Source: Duganella sp. Leaf126
Lineage (GTDB): Bacteria > Pseudomonadota > Gammaproteobacteria > Burkholderiales > Burkholderiaceae_D
Direction: 5' to 3'
Assembly: GCF_001423125.1 (NCBI RefSeq)
Contig: NZ_LMNW01000034.1
Coordinates: 138,444-202,443 of the forward strand
Length of the DNA: 64,000 bases
In this document: positions 43,730 to 53,568 of the stretch, one piece after another
Numbering within the stretch: the first letter of the stretch is position 1
How the letters are laid out: each line of letters begins with the position of its first letter
Made by a program: the position numbers and the translations under genes
Notes under the pieces: model-generated
What the model was told of the DNA's origin: nothing
The model's input: only the letters and a program-made list of their open reading frames with translations
Database searches by the model: none

Positions 43730-44953
43730 ATGGTGAGGATAGTTCGGGCGGCAATGGTGATGGCGATGTCGATGTCGATGATGTGGGCGGTAACGCCGGC
43801 AACGGCCGCGCCCGAGGTCACGCCCAAGGGGGCGCTGGTGATTGCCGGCGGCGCCGTGCGCAGCGACAACACCGTGATCTGGCAGCGCGTGGTGCAACTG
43901 GCCGGCGGCCCGGGCGCCCGGATTGCCGTGCTGCCCAGCGCGTCCGGCAATCCGGCGCGCGCCGGCGCCTATGCCGCAGATACTTTGAACAGGCAGGGCG
44001 CCCAGGCCTTCGTGGTGCCGCTGGCCGTGCGCATGAAGGACCGCGACTATCGCCGCGACGCCGAAGACGATACGATTGCCCAATCGATCCGCGCGGCGGG
44101 CGGCGTGTATTTTTCGGGCGGCGACCAGGCCCTGATCACGCAGGCGCTGGTGCGCCCCGACGGCAGCCGCTCCAAGGTGCTCGAAGCGATCTGGGACGTG
44201 TACCGGCGCGGCGGCGTGATCTTCGGCACCAGCGCCGGCGCGGCCATCATGAGCACGACCATGTATTACGAAGCGAAAACCGTGTTCGGCACCCTGAGCG
44301 AAGGCGTCAATGGCCGTGAGCTGGCGACGGGCCTCGGTTTCGTCGGCGACGACATCTTCATCGACCAGCACCTGCTGGCGCGCGGGCGCTTCGCCCGCAT
44401 GCTGCCGGCCATGCTCAAGAAAGGTTACAAGCTCGGCATCGGCATCGACGAGAATTCGGCAGTGGTGATCAATGCCCAGCGCGAGGTCGAAGTGCTCGGC
44501 TACCAGGGCGCGCTGCTGGTGGACCTCACGCGGGCCACGGTCAACAGCGACATCAAGAACTTCAACCTGCAGAATGCCCGCCTCAGCTACCTCGATCGCG
44601 GTGACAAGTACGACCTCAAGCTGCGCCAGTACACGCCGTCCGAGGATAAAGTCGAGGGCAAGGTCGACCCGGCCAAGCCGTACTATTCCGATCCCGTGTT
44701 CTCGGCCGACGTGCTGGGGCACAACACCATCCTGATCATGATGTCCAAGCTGGTGGACAGTTCGCAGAAAGAAGCGATCGGCATCGCCACCGCCGGCCCC
44801 GGCGAGCCGCACCAGGAACTCGGCTTCGAATTCAAGCTCACGCGCGACGCCACCACCACCGGCTATGCCTCGGCCGCTACCGAAGCGTACACGGTCCTCA
44901 ATATGCGGCTCGACGTGCGGCCGCTGAAAATCACCCGTCCCTGGTACCAGTAA
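43730..44953 (+). CDS. Exported cyanophycinase (peptidase S51)
   Basis: A 407-residue precursor with a Met-rich signal segment (AAMVMAMSMSMMWAVTPATAA). Mature protein motifs are GALVIAGGAV, VYFSGGDQALI, the nucleophile elbow GTSAGAAIMS and GIDENSAVVI, as in cyanophycinase, which cleaves multi-L-arginyl-poly-aspartate to Asp-Arg dipeptides. The signal peptide suggests an extracellular CphE-type enzyme for using cyanophycin from other organisms. No cyanophycin synthetase or isoaspartyl dipeptidase lies nearby. A four-gene paralog cluster on the same strand begins 209 bp downstream. Confidence 0.87.
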   Translation: MVRIVRAAMVMAMSMSMMWAVTPATAAPEVTPKGALVIAGGAVRSDNTVIWQRVVQLAGGPGARIAVLPSASGNPARAGAYAADTLNRQGAQAFVVPLAVRMKDRDYRRDAEDDTIAQSIRAAGGVYFSGGDQALITQALVRPDGSRSKVLEAIWDVYRRGGVIFGTSAGAAIMSTTMYYEAKTVFGTLSEGVNGRELATGLGFVGDDIFIDQHLLARGRFARMLPAMLKKGYKLGIGIDENSAVVINAQREVEVLGYQGALLVDLTRATVNSDIKNFNLQNARLSYLDRGDKYDLKLRQYTPSEDKVEGKVDPAKPYYSDPVFSADVLGHNTILIMMSKLVDSSQKEAIGIATAGPGEPHQELGFEFKLTRDATTTGYASAATEAYTVLNMRLDVRPLKITRPWYQ

Positions 44954-45049
44954 ACTGCGGCGCTCGTGGGCGCGTGTGGGCGCGCCTGCGCTGCAATTTT
45001 GCACGTCATAAATTCCTCTCGCCTTCTTCCTCACGCATTGCCCGCGAAG

Positions 45050-45070
45050 TACGCACGATCTGGGTGCGTA
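45050..45070. promoter_or_regulatory. Perfect inverted repeat upstream of the paralog cluster
   Basis: TACGCAC, a 7-bp spacer and GTGCGTA lie 92 bp upstream of the first paralog start. It has no T-run, so it looks like a dimeric regulator site rather than a terminator. No clear -35/-10 pair was found in the 44954-45162 gap. Confidence 0.45.
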
Positions 45071-45162
45071 TGTCGAATACATCAGCATCGCTAGCGTCCG
45101 GCTGGCTACGCTGAACACAGGCTCATCGCGAGTCTGCGTTCTGCTTACCCACCCCGGAGGTC

Positions 45163-45585
45163 ATGATGCAAGACGATATCTACAACCTGTTTCTCACGAA
45201 CGAGCAGGGCTGGAGCGTATATGGCACGTTGCGCCTGCGCCTGGTCCAGCCGCTCACCGATGGCGGCAGTGTCCGCCTGCCGCCGCTGCTGGGCGAGGCG
45301 CTCGTGCCCGCCACCCAGGAGCTCACGCCGATCCCGGTCGAAGGTGCGATCTCGGTACCGCTGTTGCTGCCGTTTCGCGAGGTGCCGTTGCGCGGCATTG
45401 CTTTTGCCACGCCGATCGGCCTGTTTTCGTTTGCCCTCGACAGCGGCAACGCGCGCCCGTCCGCCGCCATCCAGCTATTCCCGTTCGGTAGTCCCGACCT
45501 GGGCGGCTTCCTGATCTGGAGCACCGGCCACTTCGGCGAACTGGTGTTCAGCACGCTGGCGCGGCAATTGCCGCGCGCATTGTGA
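45163..45585 (+). CDS. Paralog cluster protein 1, unknown family
   Basis: A 140-residue protein that I do not recognise, the first of four tandem paralogs. It has the cluster signature at the N terminus (DDIYNLFLTNEQGWSVYGTL) and C terminus (FGELVFSTLARQLP), with the central strand pattern EGAISVPLLLPFREVPLRGIAF. There is no signal peptide, no membrane helix and almost no Lys or Cys; it looks beta-rich and cytoplasmic. CCGGAGG lies 7 bases before the first ATG (two ATGs in a row). It is the most divergent of the four in its C-terminal third, lacking the FNQI motif. Confidence 0.8.
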   Translation: MMQDDIYNLFLTNEQGWSVYGTLRLRLVQPLTDGGSVRLPPLLGEALVPATQELTPIPVEGAISVPLLLPFREVPLRGIAFATPIGLFSFALDSGNARPSAAIQLFPFGSPDLGGFLIWSTGHFGELVFSTLARQLPRAL

Positions 45586-45630
45586 CGCGTCGCTGCGGGC
45601 CTTGCCCTCAACTTTTTGAAAGGAACGATC

Positions 45631-46074
45631 ATGGATGAGTTGATCTACAACCTGCTGCTCAAATCGCGTGGCGGCCTGGTGCTGTTCGGCGTGCTGCGCT
45701 ACCGCCTGACCGGCATCGAAGTCGACCAGGTGCGCGACGCCAGTGTCTTCAGCACGCCCGCCTTGCGCCAGAGCCATGCCGGACAGCGAACCCAGCAGCA
45801 GCTGGACAATATTTTCGCGCTGGTACTGCGCGCCCAGGGCTCCATCACGATACCGGCACTGACCGGCTCGCGCGCCGTGCCGGTCGAGGACGTGGCGTTC
45901 TTTATCCAGATGGGGCCGCCGATAGTGACCCGGCTGTTCAGCGCCGACAGCAGCGTGCTGCTCTGCTTCAACCAGATCAACAACCAGCAGATCGGCGGCG
46001 GTCTGCTGTGGGGGCCGACCAATACCAGTTTCGGCTTGCTGGGCCGGCGCCAGATGTTGCCTGCCGCGGCGTGA
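45631..46074 (+). CDS. Paralog cluster protein 2, unknown family
   Basis: A 147-residue protein of the same unrecognised family: MDELIYNLLLKSRGGLVLFG at the start, a variable middle of about 45 residues rich in Gln and Ser, then GSITIPALTGSRAVPVEDVAF and the CFNQINNQQIGGGLLW stretch. The end is QMLP. AAAGGAA lies 6 bases before the ATG; an in-frame ATG at 45616 would put that site inside the gene and is rejected. It follows gene 1 by 45 bp. Confidence 0.8.
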   Translation: MDELIYNLLLKSRGGLVLFGVLRYRLTGIEVDQVRDASVFSTPALRQSHAGQRTQQQLDNIFALVLRAQGSITIPALTGSRAVPVEDVAFFIQMGPPIVTRLFSADSSVLLCFNQINNQQIGGGLLWGPTNTSFGLLGRRQMLPAAA

Positions 46075-46101
46075 TCGGTATGACCTGATACCAAGGAGAC
46101 C

Positions 46102-46524
46102 ATGATGAACGACTTTATCTACAATTTGTTGCTGACCGGCGAGCAGGGGCTGACCCTGTTCGGCACCTTGCGCTTTCGCTTCACCGACCCGCTGACGGCG
46201 GTGCCCGATGGCGGCGTGCCGTCGCTGCTGGCAGCCCACCAGCAGCTGGGCGTGGTCACGGCCGTGCTGCTGCCGCTCGATGGTTCGATTGCCATCCCGC
46301 TGCTGACCGGTTTCGGCCGGGTGCCGCTGCAAGGCTTCCTGATCGCCACGGCTGCCGGACCGATCACCACCATTCTCGGCAGCACCGACAACGCACGGCC
46401 GGCATTCGTGCAGTTCAACCAGATCAGCGGCAACCAGATCGCCGGCGGCGTGCAGTGGCGCCCTGCCGATCCGGCCGAGCTGGTGTTCAGCCTGCTCGGG
46501 ACGCAGCTGCGGCTGCCGATCTGA
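46102..46524 (+). CDS. Paralog cluster protein 3, unknown family
   Basis: A 140-residue protein with the clearest family signature: NDFIYNLLLTGEQGLTLFGT, DGSIAIPLLTGFGRVPLQGF, QFNQISGNQIAGGVQW and ELVFSLLGTQLRLP. CCAAGGAGACC precedes the start, and the same 11 bases precede gene 4, so the translation leader was duplicated with the gene. The first two codons are both Met. It follows gene 2 by 27 bp. Confidence 0.8.
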   Translation: MMNDFIYNLLLTGEQGLTLFGTLRFRFTDPLTAVPDGGVPSLLAAHQQLGVVTAVLLPLDGSIAIPLLTGFGRVPLQGFLIATAAGPITTILGSTDNARPAFVQFNQISGNQIAGGVQWRPADPAELVFSLLGTQLRLPI

Positions 46525-46555
46525 CTCCCGCATCCCGCTATCCAAGGAGACCGTC

Positions 46556-47035
<480 letters not shown>

Positions 47036-47068
47036 GTGGCAGGCCGTGCCGGTGAGATTCGGCCGGCA

Positions 47069-47106
47069 TAAAAAAAGGCGCGCATCCAGTGGAGCGCGCC
47101 TTTTTT
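47069..47106. terminator. Bidirectional terminator after the paralog cluster
   Basis: AAAAAAGGCGCGC pairs with GCGCGCCTTTTTT around a 10-base loop. It can end both the cluster and the convergent MFS gene. Confidence 0.88.
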
Positions 47107-47188
47107 CATGGGGAGGGAAGCCGAGCCCAAACAGCATCGGTCCCGTCAGGGGCGAACAGACGACGCCAGGGCGCCGCCTGTTGCAGCC

Positions 47189-48538
47189 TTAGCGGCGGAT
47201 ATCGAGCCGGCGGTTCAGGCTCAGCGCCGCCAGCGAGGCGACCGCACCGGACAGCAGGTACAGGCCGGCGTAGGCCAGACCGAAGTGGAACGACACGCCC
47301 AGCGCCACCAGCGGTGCGAAGGCTGCGCCGACCAGCCAGGCCAGGTCCGAGGTCAGCGCGGCGCCCGTGTAGCGGAATCGCTGCTCGAAGTTGGCGGTAA
47401 CCGCCCCCGATGCCTGGCCGTAGGACAAGCCCAGCAGGAAGAAGCCGACCAGGATGAAGATGTTCTGACCAGCATCGCCGGCGTCGAGCAGGAACGGTAC
47501 GGCCACACTGAACACGGCGATCATGATGGCCAGCGTGCCCAGCGTGCGGCGGCGGCCGTGACGGTCGGCGACCACGCCGGAAATGATGATGCCGATGGTC
47601 ATCAGCACCACGCCCAGCAACTGCACACCGAGCACGCCCGGCAGCGAGCGCGATTCGTTCAGGGCGATCCACGACAGCGGGAACACGGTCACCAGGTGGA
47701 ACAGCGCGTACGACGCCAGCGCGGCCAGCGCGCCGATGACGATGTTGCGGCCTTGGGCACTGACCAGTTCGACGGCGCTGACCGGTTCCAGCTGGCGGTC
47801 GTCGAGCAGGGTCGAATACTCGGTGGTGGTCACCAGGCGCAGGCGGGCGAACAGCGCCACCACGTTAATGGCGAACGCGACGTAGAACGGATAGCGCCAG
47901 CCCCAGTCGAGGAAGTCGGCCGACGTCAGCGACGACATCAGGTAGGCAAACAGGCCGGCCGCAATGGCAAAGCCGAGCGGGGCGCCCAGCTGGCCCAGCA
48001 TGGCGTACCAGCCGCGCTTGTGCTCGGGTGCATTCAGGGCCAGTAGCGATGGCAGACCGTCCCAGGAACCACCCTGGGCAATCCCCTGGCCCATGCGGAA
48101 CAGGGCCAGCAGCACGACCGCAGTGGTGCCCAGCGATTCGAAGCTTGGCAGGAAAGCAATGCCGGCAGTAGAAACACCCATCACCATCAGGGCCAGCGTG
48201 AGCTTGGTTTCACGTTTGAAGTGATGCTGTACGGCCATAAATGCCACAGTGCCGATCGGACGCGCGATAAACGCTAGCGAGAAAATGGCGAAGGCGTATA
48301 GTGTTCCGTCAAGCCGGCTGTAGTTTGGGAAGAATACCGAAGGAAACACCAGAGCCGATGCGAGGGCATAGACAAAGAAGTCGAAATATTCGGATGCGCG
48401 GCCGATCACCACGCCGATTGCTATTTCGCCCGGAGAAATATGTGCATCACGGGCATTGATGTTACGGGCACCCTGGCTGGTTTGGGCGTGTTCGGTGACG
48501 CCGGGTTGGACGCCATTGAGTGTAGTCGTGTTGGCCAT
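47189..48538 (-). CDS. MFS transporter, metabolite:H+ symporter (MHS) type
   Basis: A 449-residue, 12-helix carrier. GVVIGRASEYFDFFVYALASALVFP in helix 1 and the loop RPIGTVAFM with downstream GQGIAQGGSWDG place it near the MHS group (citrate, proline/betaine, shikimate and related H+ symporters). The 45-residue hydrophilic N terminus is longer than usual. The substrate cannot be inferred: there is no catabolic gene next to it. It is divergent from cyoA. Confidence 0.82.
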   Translation of the reverse strand: MANTTTLNGVQPGVTEHAQTSQGARNINARDAHISPGEIAIGVVIGRASEYFDFFVYALASALVFPSVFFPNYSRLDGTLYAFAIFSLAFIARPIGTVAFMAVQHHFKRETKLTLALMVMGVSTAGIAFLPSFESLGTTAVVLLALFRMGQGIAQGGSWDGLPSLLALNAPEHKRGWYAMLGQLGAPLGFAIAAGLFAYLMSSLTSADFLDWGWRYPFYVAFAINVVALFARLRLVTTTEYSTLLDDRQLEPVSAVELVSAQGRNIVIGALAALASYALFHLVTVFPLSWIALNESRSLPGVLGVQLLGVVLMTIGIIISGVVADRHGRRRTLGTLAIMIAVFSVAVPFLLDAGDAGQNIFILVGFFLLGLSYGQASGAVTANFEQRFRYTGAALTSDLAWLVGAAFAPLVALGVSFHFGLAYAGLYLLSGAVASLAALSLNRRLDIRR

Positions 48539-48588
48539 GGTCTCGTCTCGTGTGAGTTAATAGTTATCACGCGCGTCCATGGCTGGTA

Positions 48589-48601
48589 GGACAAAGTGTC
48601 C
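48589..48601. promoter_or_regulatory. Inverted repeat in the MFS/cyoA divergent region
   Basis: A perfect GGACA-AAG-TGTCC dyad lies about 65-80 bp upstream of cyoA and 50 bp upstream of the divergent transporter start. It is a possible regulator site. No convincing FNR or ArcA box was seen in 48539-48668. Confidence 0.35.
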
Positions 48602-48668
48602 AATAGCATGAAGCACCCGTGATTGGTACAGTAGCATGTTATCCATCATTAGTAACGAAAATTACCGC

Positions 48669-49676
48669 ATGATTCCTCCTATCGTCCGCCGTGGACTGTT
48701 CCTCGCACCGTTGTTGTGGCTAGCTGGCTGCAACACGGTGGTGTTGAATCCGTCCGGAGATATCGCTGCACAGCAAGCTGATCTGGTTGTCATTTCAACC
48801 TTGCTGATGTTGTTGATCATCGTACCTGTTATGTTTTTGATCTGTCTGTTCGCTTGGCGCTATAGGAAGGCAAATACTTCCGCCAAATACGAACCGAACT
48901 GGGATCACTCTACCAAGCTCGAACTGCTGATCTGGGGCGCACCGCTCCTGATCGTGATCGTGCTGGGCGCACTGACCTGGATCTACACCCACCTGCTCGA
49001 TCCGTATCGTCCGCTCTCGCGCATCGACCATCAGCGTCCGGTGGCGGCCAATGTCAAGCCGCTGGAAGTGCAGGTCGTGGCGCTGGACTGGAAATGGATG
49101 TTCATCTATCCGGAACAGGGCATCGCCACGGTGAACGAGCTGTACACGCCGATCGACGTGCCGGTCCGCTTCAAGCTGACGTCCTCGACCGTGATGAATG
49201 CGTTCTACATCCCGGCAATGGCCGGCATGATCTACACCATGCCTTCCATGCAGACCGAACTGAACGCGGTGATGAACAAGGCGGGCGTGTACGACGGCTT
49301 CTCGGCCAACTACAGCGGCGCCGGCTTCTCGCAGATGCGCTTCAAGTACCATGGCGTGTCGCAGGGCGAGTTCGATGCCTGGGTTGCCAAGACCAAGGCT
49401 GCCGGTGGTGGCGAGCTCAACCGCGCTGAATTCATCGCGCTGGACAAGCCGACCATCAGCCACCCGATCATGCACTTCGCTACTGTCGAGCAGGGCCTGT
49501 TCGACCGCATCGTCAACCGTTGCGTGGTGGACGGTACCGTCTGCATGAACGAGCAGATGCACAGCGATGCCAAGCGCGTCAAGGCCGCCGTCGCCGTCAA
49601 GCAGCTGGAAAAAGAAGTTTGCACGACCGACGTCGCTACTGCTGCGGTTGCCGCACCAACTATCCGTAAAGAATGA
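48669..49676 (+). CDS. cyoA: Cytochrome o ubiquinol oxidase subunit II
   Basis: Subunit II of the proton-pumping cytochrome bo3 quinol oxidase. The 335-residue product is a lipoprotein (lipobox LAGC with Cys21), has two membrane helices (about 42-65 and 84-105) and a periplasmic cupredoxin-like domain ([26 protein letters not shown]). The CuA ligands are absent, as expected for a quinol oxidase. ATG 48669 is preferred over 48636 because it places the lipobox normally. It is the first gene of cyoABCD; the stop overlaps the possible cyoB start. Confidence 0.95.
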   Translation: MIPPIVRRGLFLAPLLWLAGCNTVVLNPSGDIAAQQADLVVISTLLMLLIIVPVMFLICLFAWRYRKANTSAKYEPNWDHSTKLELLIWGAPLLIVIVLGALTWIYTHLLDPYRPLSRIDHQRPVAANVKPLEVQVVALDWKWMFIYPEQGIATVNELYTPIDVPVRFKLTSSTVMNAFYIPAMAGMIYTMPSMQTELNAVMNKAGVYDGFSANYSGAGFSQMRFKYHGVSQGEFDAWVAKTKAAGGGELNRAEFIALDKPTISHPIMHFATVEQGLFDRIVNRCVVDGTVCMNEQMHSDAKRVKAAVAVKQLEKEVCTTDVATAAVAAPTIRKE

Positions 49677-49678
49677 CC

Positions 49679-51688
49679 ATGTCTGATACCAATCTGAATA
49701 CATCAACTTCGTTGATCATGGGTAAGCTGTCGTGGGCGTCGATCCCGCTCCACGAACCCATCCTGATCGGCACCTTCGCGGGCGTGGCGCTGGGGGGCAT
49801 CCTGTTCCTGGCGCTCATGTTCAAGTTCAAACTGTGGGGCGGGTTCTGGCGCAACTGGGTGACCAGCATCGACCACAAACGCATCGGCATCATGTACATG
49901 GTGCTCGGTATCATCATGCTGCTGCGCGGCTTTGCCGACGCGCTCATGATGCGTGCGCAACAGGCCATGGCCTTTGGCGACAATCCCGGCTTCCTGCCGC
50001 CGCACCACTACGACCAGGTGTTTACCGCGCACGGCACGATCATGATTTTCTTCGTCGCCATGCCGCTGGTCACGGGCCTGATGAACTACGTCGTGCCGCT
50101 GCAGATCGGTGCGCGCGACGTCGCGTTCCCGTTCCTGAACAACTTCTCGTTCTGGATGACCACCTTCGGCGCCATGCTGACCATGGCCTCGCTGTTCATC
50201 GGCGAATTCGCCAAGACCGGCTGGCTGGCTTTCCCGCCGCTGTCGGGCATCCTGGCCAGTCCTGATGTCGGGGTCGATTACTATATCTGGTCATTGCAGG
50301 TGGCCGGGGTAGGGACCACGCTATCCGGTGTCAACCTGATCGCCACCATCGTCAAGATGCGCGCGCCAGGCATGGACCTGATGAAGATGCCGGTGTTTAC
50401 CTGGACTTCGCTGTGCACCAACGCGCTGATCGTGGCATCGTTCCCGATCCTGACCGTGACCCTGGTGATGCTGTCGCTGGACCGCACCATCGGCACCAAC
50501 TTCTTCACCAACGAACTCGGTGGTAACCCGATGTTGTACGTGAACCTGATCTGGATCTGGGGCCACCCGGAGGTGTACATCCTGATCCTGCCGATCTTTG
50601 GCGTGTTCTCGGAAATCGTCTCGACCTTCTCGGGCAAGCGTCTGTTCGGTTACACCTCGATGGTGTATGCCACCGTCGTGATCACCATCCTGTCGTACCT
50701 GGTATGGCTGCACCACTTCTTCACCATGGGTTCGGGCGCCAGCGTCAACTCGTTCTTCGGCATCACCACGATGATCATCTCGATCCCGACCGGCGCCAAG
50801 ATCTTCAACTGGCTGTTTACCATGTACAAGGGCCGGATCCGCTTCGAAGTACCGATGCTTTGGGCCGTCGGCTTCATGCTGACCTTCGTCATCGGCGGCA
50901 TGACCGGCGTGATGCTGGCCGTGCCACCGGCGGACTTCGTGCTGCACAACTCGCTGTTCCTGATCGCCCACTTCCACAACGTGATCATCGGCGGCGTGGT
51001 ATTCGGTATTTTTGCTGCGATCAACTTCTGGTTCCCGAAAGCGTTCGGCTACAAGCTCAACGACTTCTGGGGCAAGGTATCGTTCTGGTGCTGGCTGGTC
51101 GGTTTCTGGGTCGCGTTCACGCCGCTGTACGTGATGGGCTTCATGGGCGTCACCCGCCGCATGAACCACTTCGACGATCCTTCGCTGCAAAAATGGTTCA
51201 TCATCGCTGCCATCGGCGCGCTGATCATCGCAGCCGGCATCGGCGCGTTCCTGATCCAGCTGTTCGTCAGCTTCATGAACCGCGACAAGCTGCGCGACGT
51301 GACCGGCGACCCATGGGGCGGCCGTACGCTGGAGTGGGCGACCTCGTCGCCACCGCCGGACTACAACTTCGCGTTCACCCCGGTCGTGCACGACAGCGAC
51401 AGCTGGGCCGACATGAAGGAACATAACTACCAGCGTCCGAAGAGCGGTTTCGTGGACATCCACATGCCGAAGAACACGGGCATGGGCTTCATCATTGCCG
51501 CCATCACCTTCGTGATCGGTTTCGCAGTGGTATGGCACATGTGGCTGCTGGCCGGCGTGAGTTTCGTGGCCATGATGGTTGCGATCATCGTCCACACCTT
51601 TAACTACAAGCGCGACTACTACATCCCTGCGGTGGAAGTGGTTCGTACCGAAGAAGCCTACACTCGTCTGCTGGAGCGCCATGTCTGA
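49679..51688 (+). CDS. cyoB: Cytochrome o ubiquinol oxidase subunit I
   Basis: The catalytic haem-copper subunit that reduces O2 to water and pumps protons. It has 669 residues and about 15 helices. Haem b and CuB/haem o ligands are seen in [22 protein letters not shown] (the His-Tyr cofactor region), WLHHFFTMG and [10 protein letters not shown]. The start may be the ATG at 49679 or the one at 49673 that overlaps the cyoA stop. It overlaps cyoC by 8 bp. Confidence 0.96.
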   Translation: MSDTNLNTSTSLIMGKLSWASIPLHEPILIGTFAGVALGGILFLALMFKFKLWGGFWRNWVTSIDHKRIGIMYMVLGIIMLLRGFADALMMRAQQAMAFGDNPGFLPPHHYDQVFTAHGTIMIFFVAMPLVTGLMNYVVPLQIGARDVAFPFLNNFSFWMTTFGAMLTMASLFIGEFAKTGWLAFPPLSGILASPDVGVDYYIWSLQVAGVGTTLSGVNLIATIVKMRAPGMDLMKMPVFTWTSLCTNALIVASFPILTVTLVMLSLDRTIGTNFFTNELGGNPMLYVNLIWIWGHPEVYILILPIFGVFSEIVSTFSGKRLFGYTSMVYATVVITILSYLVWLHHFFTMGSGASVNSFFGITTMIISIPTGAKIFNWLFTMYKGRIRFEVPMLWAVGFMLTFVIGGMTGVMLAVPPADFVLHNSLFLIAHFHNVIIGGVVFGIFAAINFWFPKAFGYKLNDFWGKVSFWCWLVGFWVAFTPLYVMGFMGVTRRMNHFDDPSLQKWFIIAAIGALIIAAGIGAFLIQLFVSFMNRDKLRDVTGDPWGGRTLEWATSSPPPDYNFAFTPVVHDSDSWADMKEHNYQRPKSGFVDIHMPKNTGMGFIIAAITFVIGFAVVWHMWLLAGVSFVAMMVAIIVHTFNYKRDYYIPAVEVVRTEEAYTRLLERHV

Positions 51689-52310
51689 AATTACCGCTAA
51701 CGGCGCCGCGAGCGCCGAACCGAGCGCGCATTACTGGTCGCGCGACTACCACCCGGAGAACAGCACGCTGCTGGGCTTCTGGATTTACCTGATGAGCGAC
51801 TGCCTGCTGTTCGCGGGCCTGTTCGCCGCTTATGCTGTGCTGGGCCGCAACTATGCAGGCGGTCCGACCGGCGCCGAAGTGTTCGAACTCGGCACGATCG
51901 CGCTGAACACCACGTTCCTGCTGCTGTCGTCGATCACCTATGGCTTCGCCATGATCGCCGCCCAGCGTCGCAAGATGAACGGCGTGATCGGCTGGCTGGT
52001 CGTCACCGGTCTGTTCGGCTGCGCCTTCCTGTTCCTGGAAATCGAAGAGTTCATGCACCTGATTCACATCGGTGCCGGTCCGCAGCGCAGCGCGTTCCTG
52101 AGCTCGTTCTTTGCACTGGTCGGTACCCACGGTCTGCACGTGACCTTCGGCACGATCTGGCTGATCACGCTGATCTTCCAGCTGAAGAAACACGGCCTGA
52201 CCGTTGAAAACCGTCGCCGCCTGATGTGCCTGTCGATGTTCTGGCACTTCCTGGACGTGATCTGGATCGGTGTGTTTACCTTTGTTTATCTGATGGGAGT
52301 CCTGCCTTGA
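51681..52310 (+). CDS. cyoC: Cytochrome o ubiquinol oxidase subunit III
   Basis: A 209-residue, five-helix subunit III with the family segments [31 protein letters not shown] and [13 protein letters not shown]. The ATG lies inside the end of cyoB (8-bp overlap), so translation is coupled. The stop TGA overlaps the TTG start of cyoD. Confidence 0.95.
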   Translation: MSEITANGAASAEPSAHYWSRDYHPENSTLLGFWIYLMSDCLLFAGLFAAYAVLGRNYAGGPTGAEVFELGTIALNTTFLLLSSITYGFAMIAAQRRKMNGVIGWLVVTGLFGCAFLFLEIEEFMHLIHIGAGPQRSAFLSSFFALVGTHGLHVTFGTIWLITLIFQLKKHGLTVENRRRLMCLSMFWHFLDVIWIGVFTFVYLMGVLP

Positions 52311-52726
52311 GCGCGCCTACTAAACACCACGGTCACGGCGACCACGAGCACCACGGCCACGAAGGCCATCACGAGCAGGACGATGGCAACCACGGCACGC
52401 TGAAGGACTACGCGATCGGCTTCGTGCTGTCCGTGATCCTGACCGCGATTCCATTCTGGCTGGTGATGGCCAAGGTGTTCGACAAGTCGAGCACCACTGC
52501 GGTCGTGATCCTCGGCTTTGCCGCCGTCCAGGTCGTGGTCCACATGGTCTATTTCCTGCACATGAACGGCAAGAGCGAAGAAGGCTGGACCTTGCTGTCG
52601 ACGCTGTTTACCATGATCCTGCTGGTGATCGTGTTGTCCGGTTCGATCTGGGTCATGTACCACATGAACGTCAACATGATGCCTTCGATGGGCAACGACG
52701 TGCACAACATGCATGAGATGAAATGA
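52307..52726 (+). CDS. cyoD: Cytochrome o ubiquinol oxidase subunit IV
   Basis: A 139-residue small subunit with three helices (DYAIGFVLSVILTAIPFWLVM, TTAVVILGFAAVQVVVHMVYF, STLFTMILLVIVLSGSIWVMY). The start is a TTG at 52307 that overlaps the cyoC stop (TTGA) and follows TGGGAG. Its hydrophilic N terminus is unusually His-rich (about 10 His in residues 6-30), which could bind metal. It overlaps the SURF1 start by ATGA. No cyoE (haem o synthase) follows. Confidence 0.93.
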   Translation: MSAPTKHHGHGDHEHHGHEGHHEQDDGNHGTLKDYAIGFVLSVILTAIPFWLVMAKVFDKSSTTAVVILGFAAVQVVVHMVYFLHMNGKSEEGWTLLSTLFTMILLVIVLSGSIWVMYHMNVNMMPSMGNDVHNMHEMK

Positions 52727-53568
52727 CGGCGGGCGCTGAACAGCGCCAGCGTTCCCGCACCCTGCGCATCAGCCTGGCCATTCTGGCCGGGTTGATGTTT
52801 GCAGGGTTTTTTGCTTTGGGAACCTGGCAGGTCTACCGTCTGCAATGGAAGCTGGCCCTGATCGAACGGGTCGACCAGCGCGTGCACGCGCCGGCCACCG
52901 ATGCGCCGGGCGTGGCGCAGTGGCCGCAGGTCAGCGCCGAGAGCGACGATTACCGCCACGTGCGCATCGCCGGCATGTACCTGCCCGGGGCCGACACGCT
53001 GACGCTGGCCTCGCTCGATCGCGGCATCGGTTACTGGGTATTGACGCCGCTGTGCACGGCCGACGGCGGCATCGTGCTGATCAACCGTGGCTTCGTGCCG
53101 GCCGGCACCGGCGGCTGGCGGGCACAGCCGGCGCCGGCGAAGGCCCGCGCCGATGCCTGCGGCGCACTGGCCACGTCATCGCCGGCCCCGGCCGTGGTGA
53201 CGGTGTCGGGACTGCTGCGCGTGAGCGAGATCGCCAGCGCACTGCGCAAGAACGAGCCGGCGCGCAACTACTGGTACACGCGCGACACCAGGGCGATAGC
53301 CGCCGAGCGCGGCCTGCCGGCCGTGGCGCCATACTTTATCGACGCCGATGCAGCATCGGCGGCAGCGGCCGATCTGCCGGTGGCCGGCGCCACGGCGCAA
53401 CCGGTCGGCGGACTGACCGTGGTCTCGTTCGTCAACAACCACCTCGTGTATGCGCTGACCTGGTACGGGCTGGCCCTGATGGTGGTGGCGGCCGCGGTGT
53501 GGATGGTGCGTGACGCCAGGAACGGCAAGGGCCGGGGCAGGGCGGAAAGCACGCATGGCGCAGGCTAA
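52723..53568 (+). CDS. SURF1 family oxidase assembly protein
   Basis: A 281-residue protein with membrane helices at about 15-33 and 245-265 that bracket a periplasmic domain. FALGTWQVYRLQWK after helix 1 and VLINRGFVPAG are SURF1/Shy1 signatures. SURF1 helps insert haem into subunit I of haem-copper oxidases, normally aa3; here it is coupled to the bo3 operon. It overlaps cyoD by 4 bp and regB by 14 bp, so the oxidase, its assembly factor and the redox sensor are co-transcribed. Confidence 0.9.
   Translation: MTAGAEQRQRSRTLRISLAILAGLMFAGFFALGTWQVYRLQWKLALIERVDQRVHAPATDAPGVAQWPQVSAESDDYRHVRIAGMYLPGADTLTLASLDRGIGYWVLTPLCTADGGIVLINRGFVPAGTGGWRAQPAPAKARADACGALATSSPAPAVVTVSGLLRVSEIASALRKNEPARNYWYTRDTRAIAAERGLPAVAPYFIDADAASAAAADLPVAGATAQPVGGLTVVSFVNNHLVYALTWYGLALMVVAAAVWMVRDARNGKGRGRAESTHGAG

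Noticed and set aside
43586-43950. N-terminal extension of the small membrane protein to 43950
   Set aside because: It would overlap the promoter and signal-peptide region of the divergent cyanophycinase and has no hydrophobic or conserved pattern.
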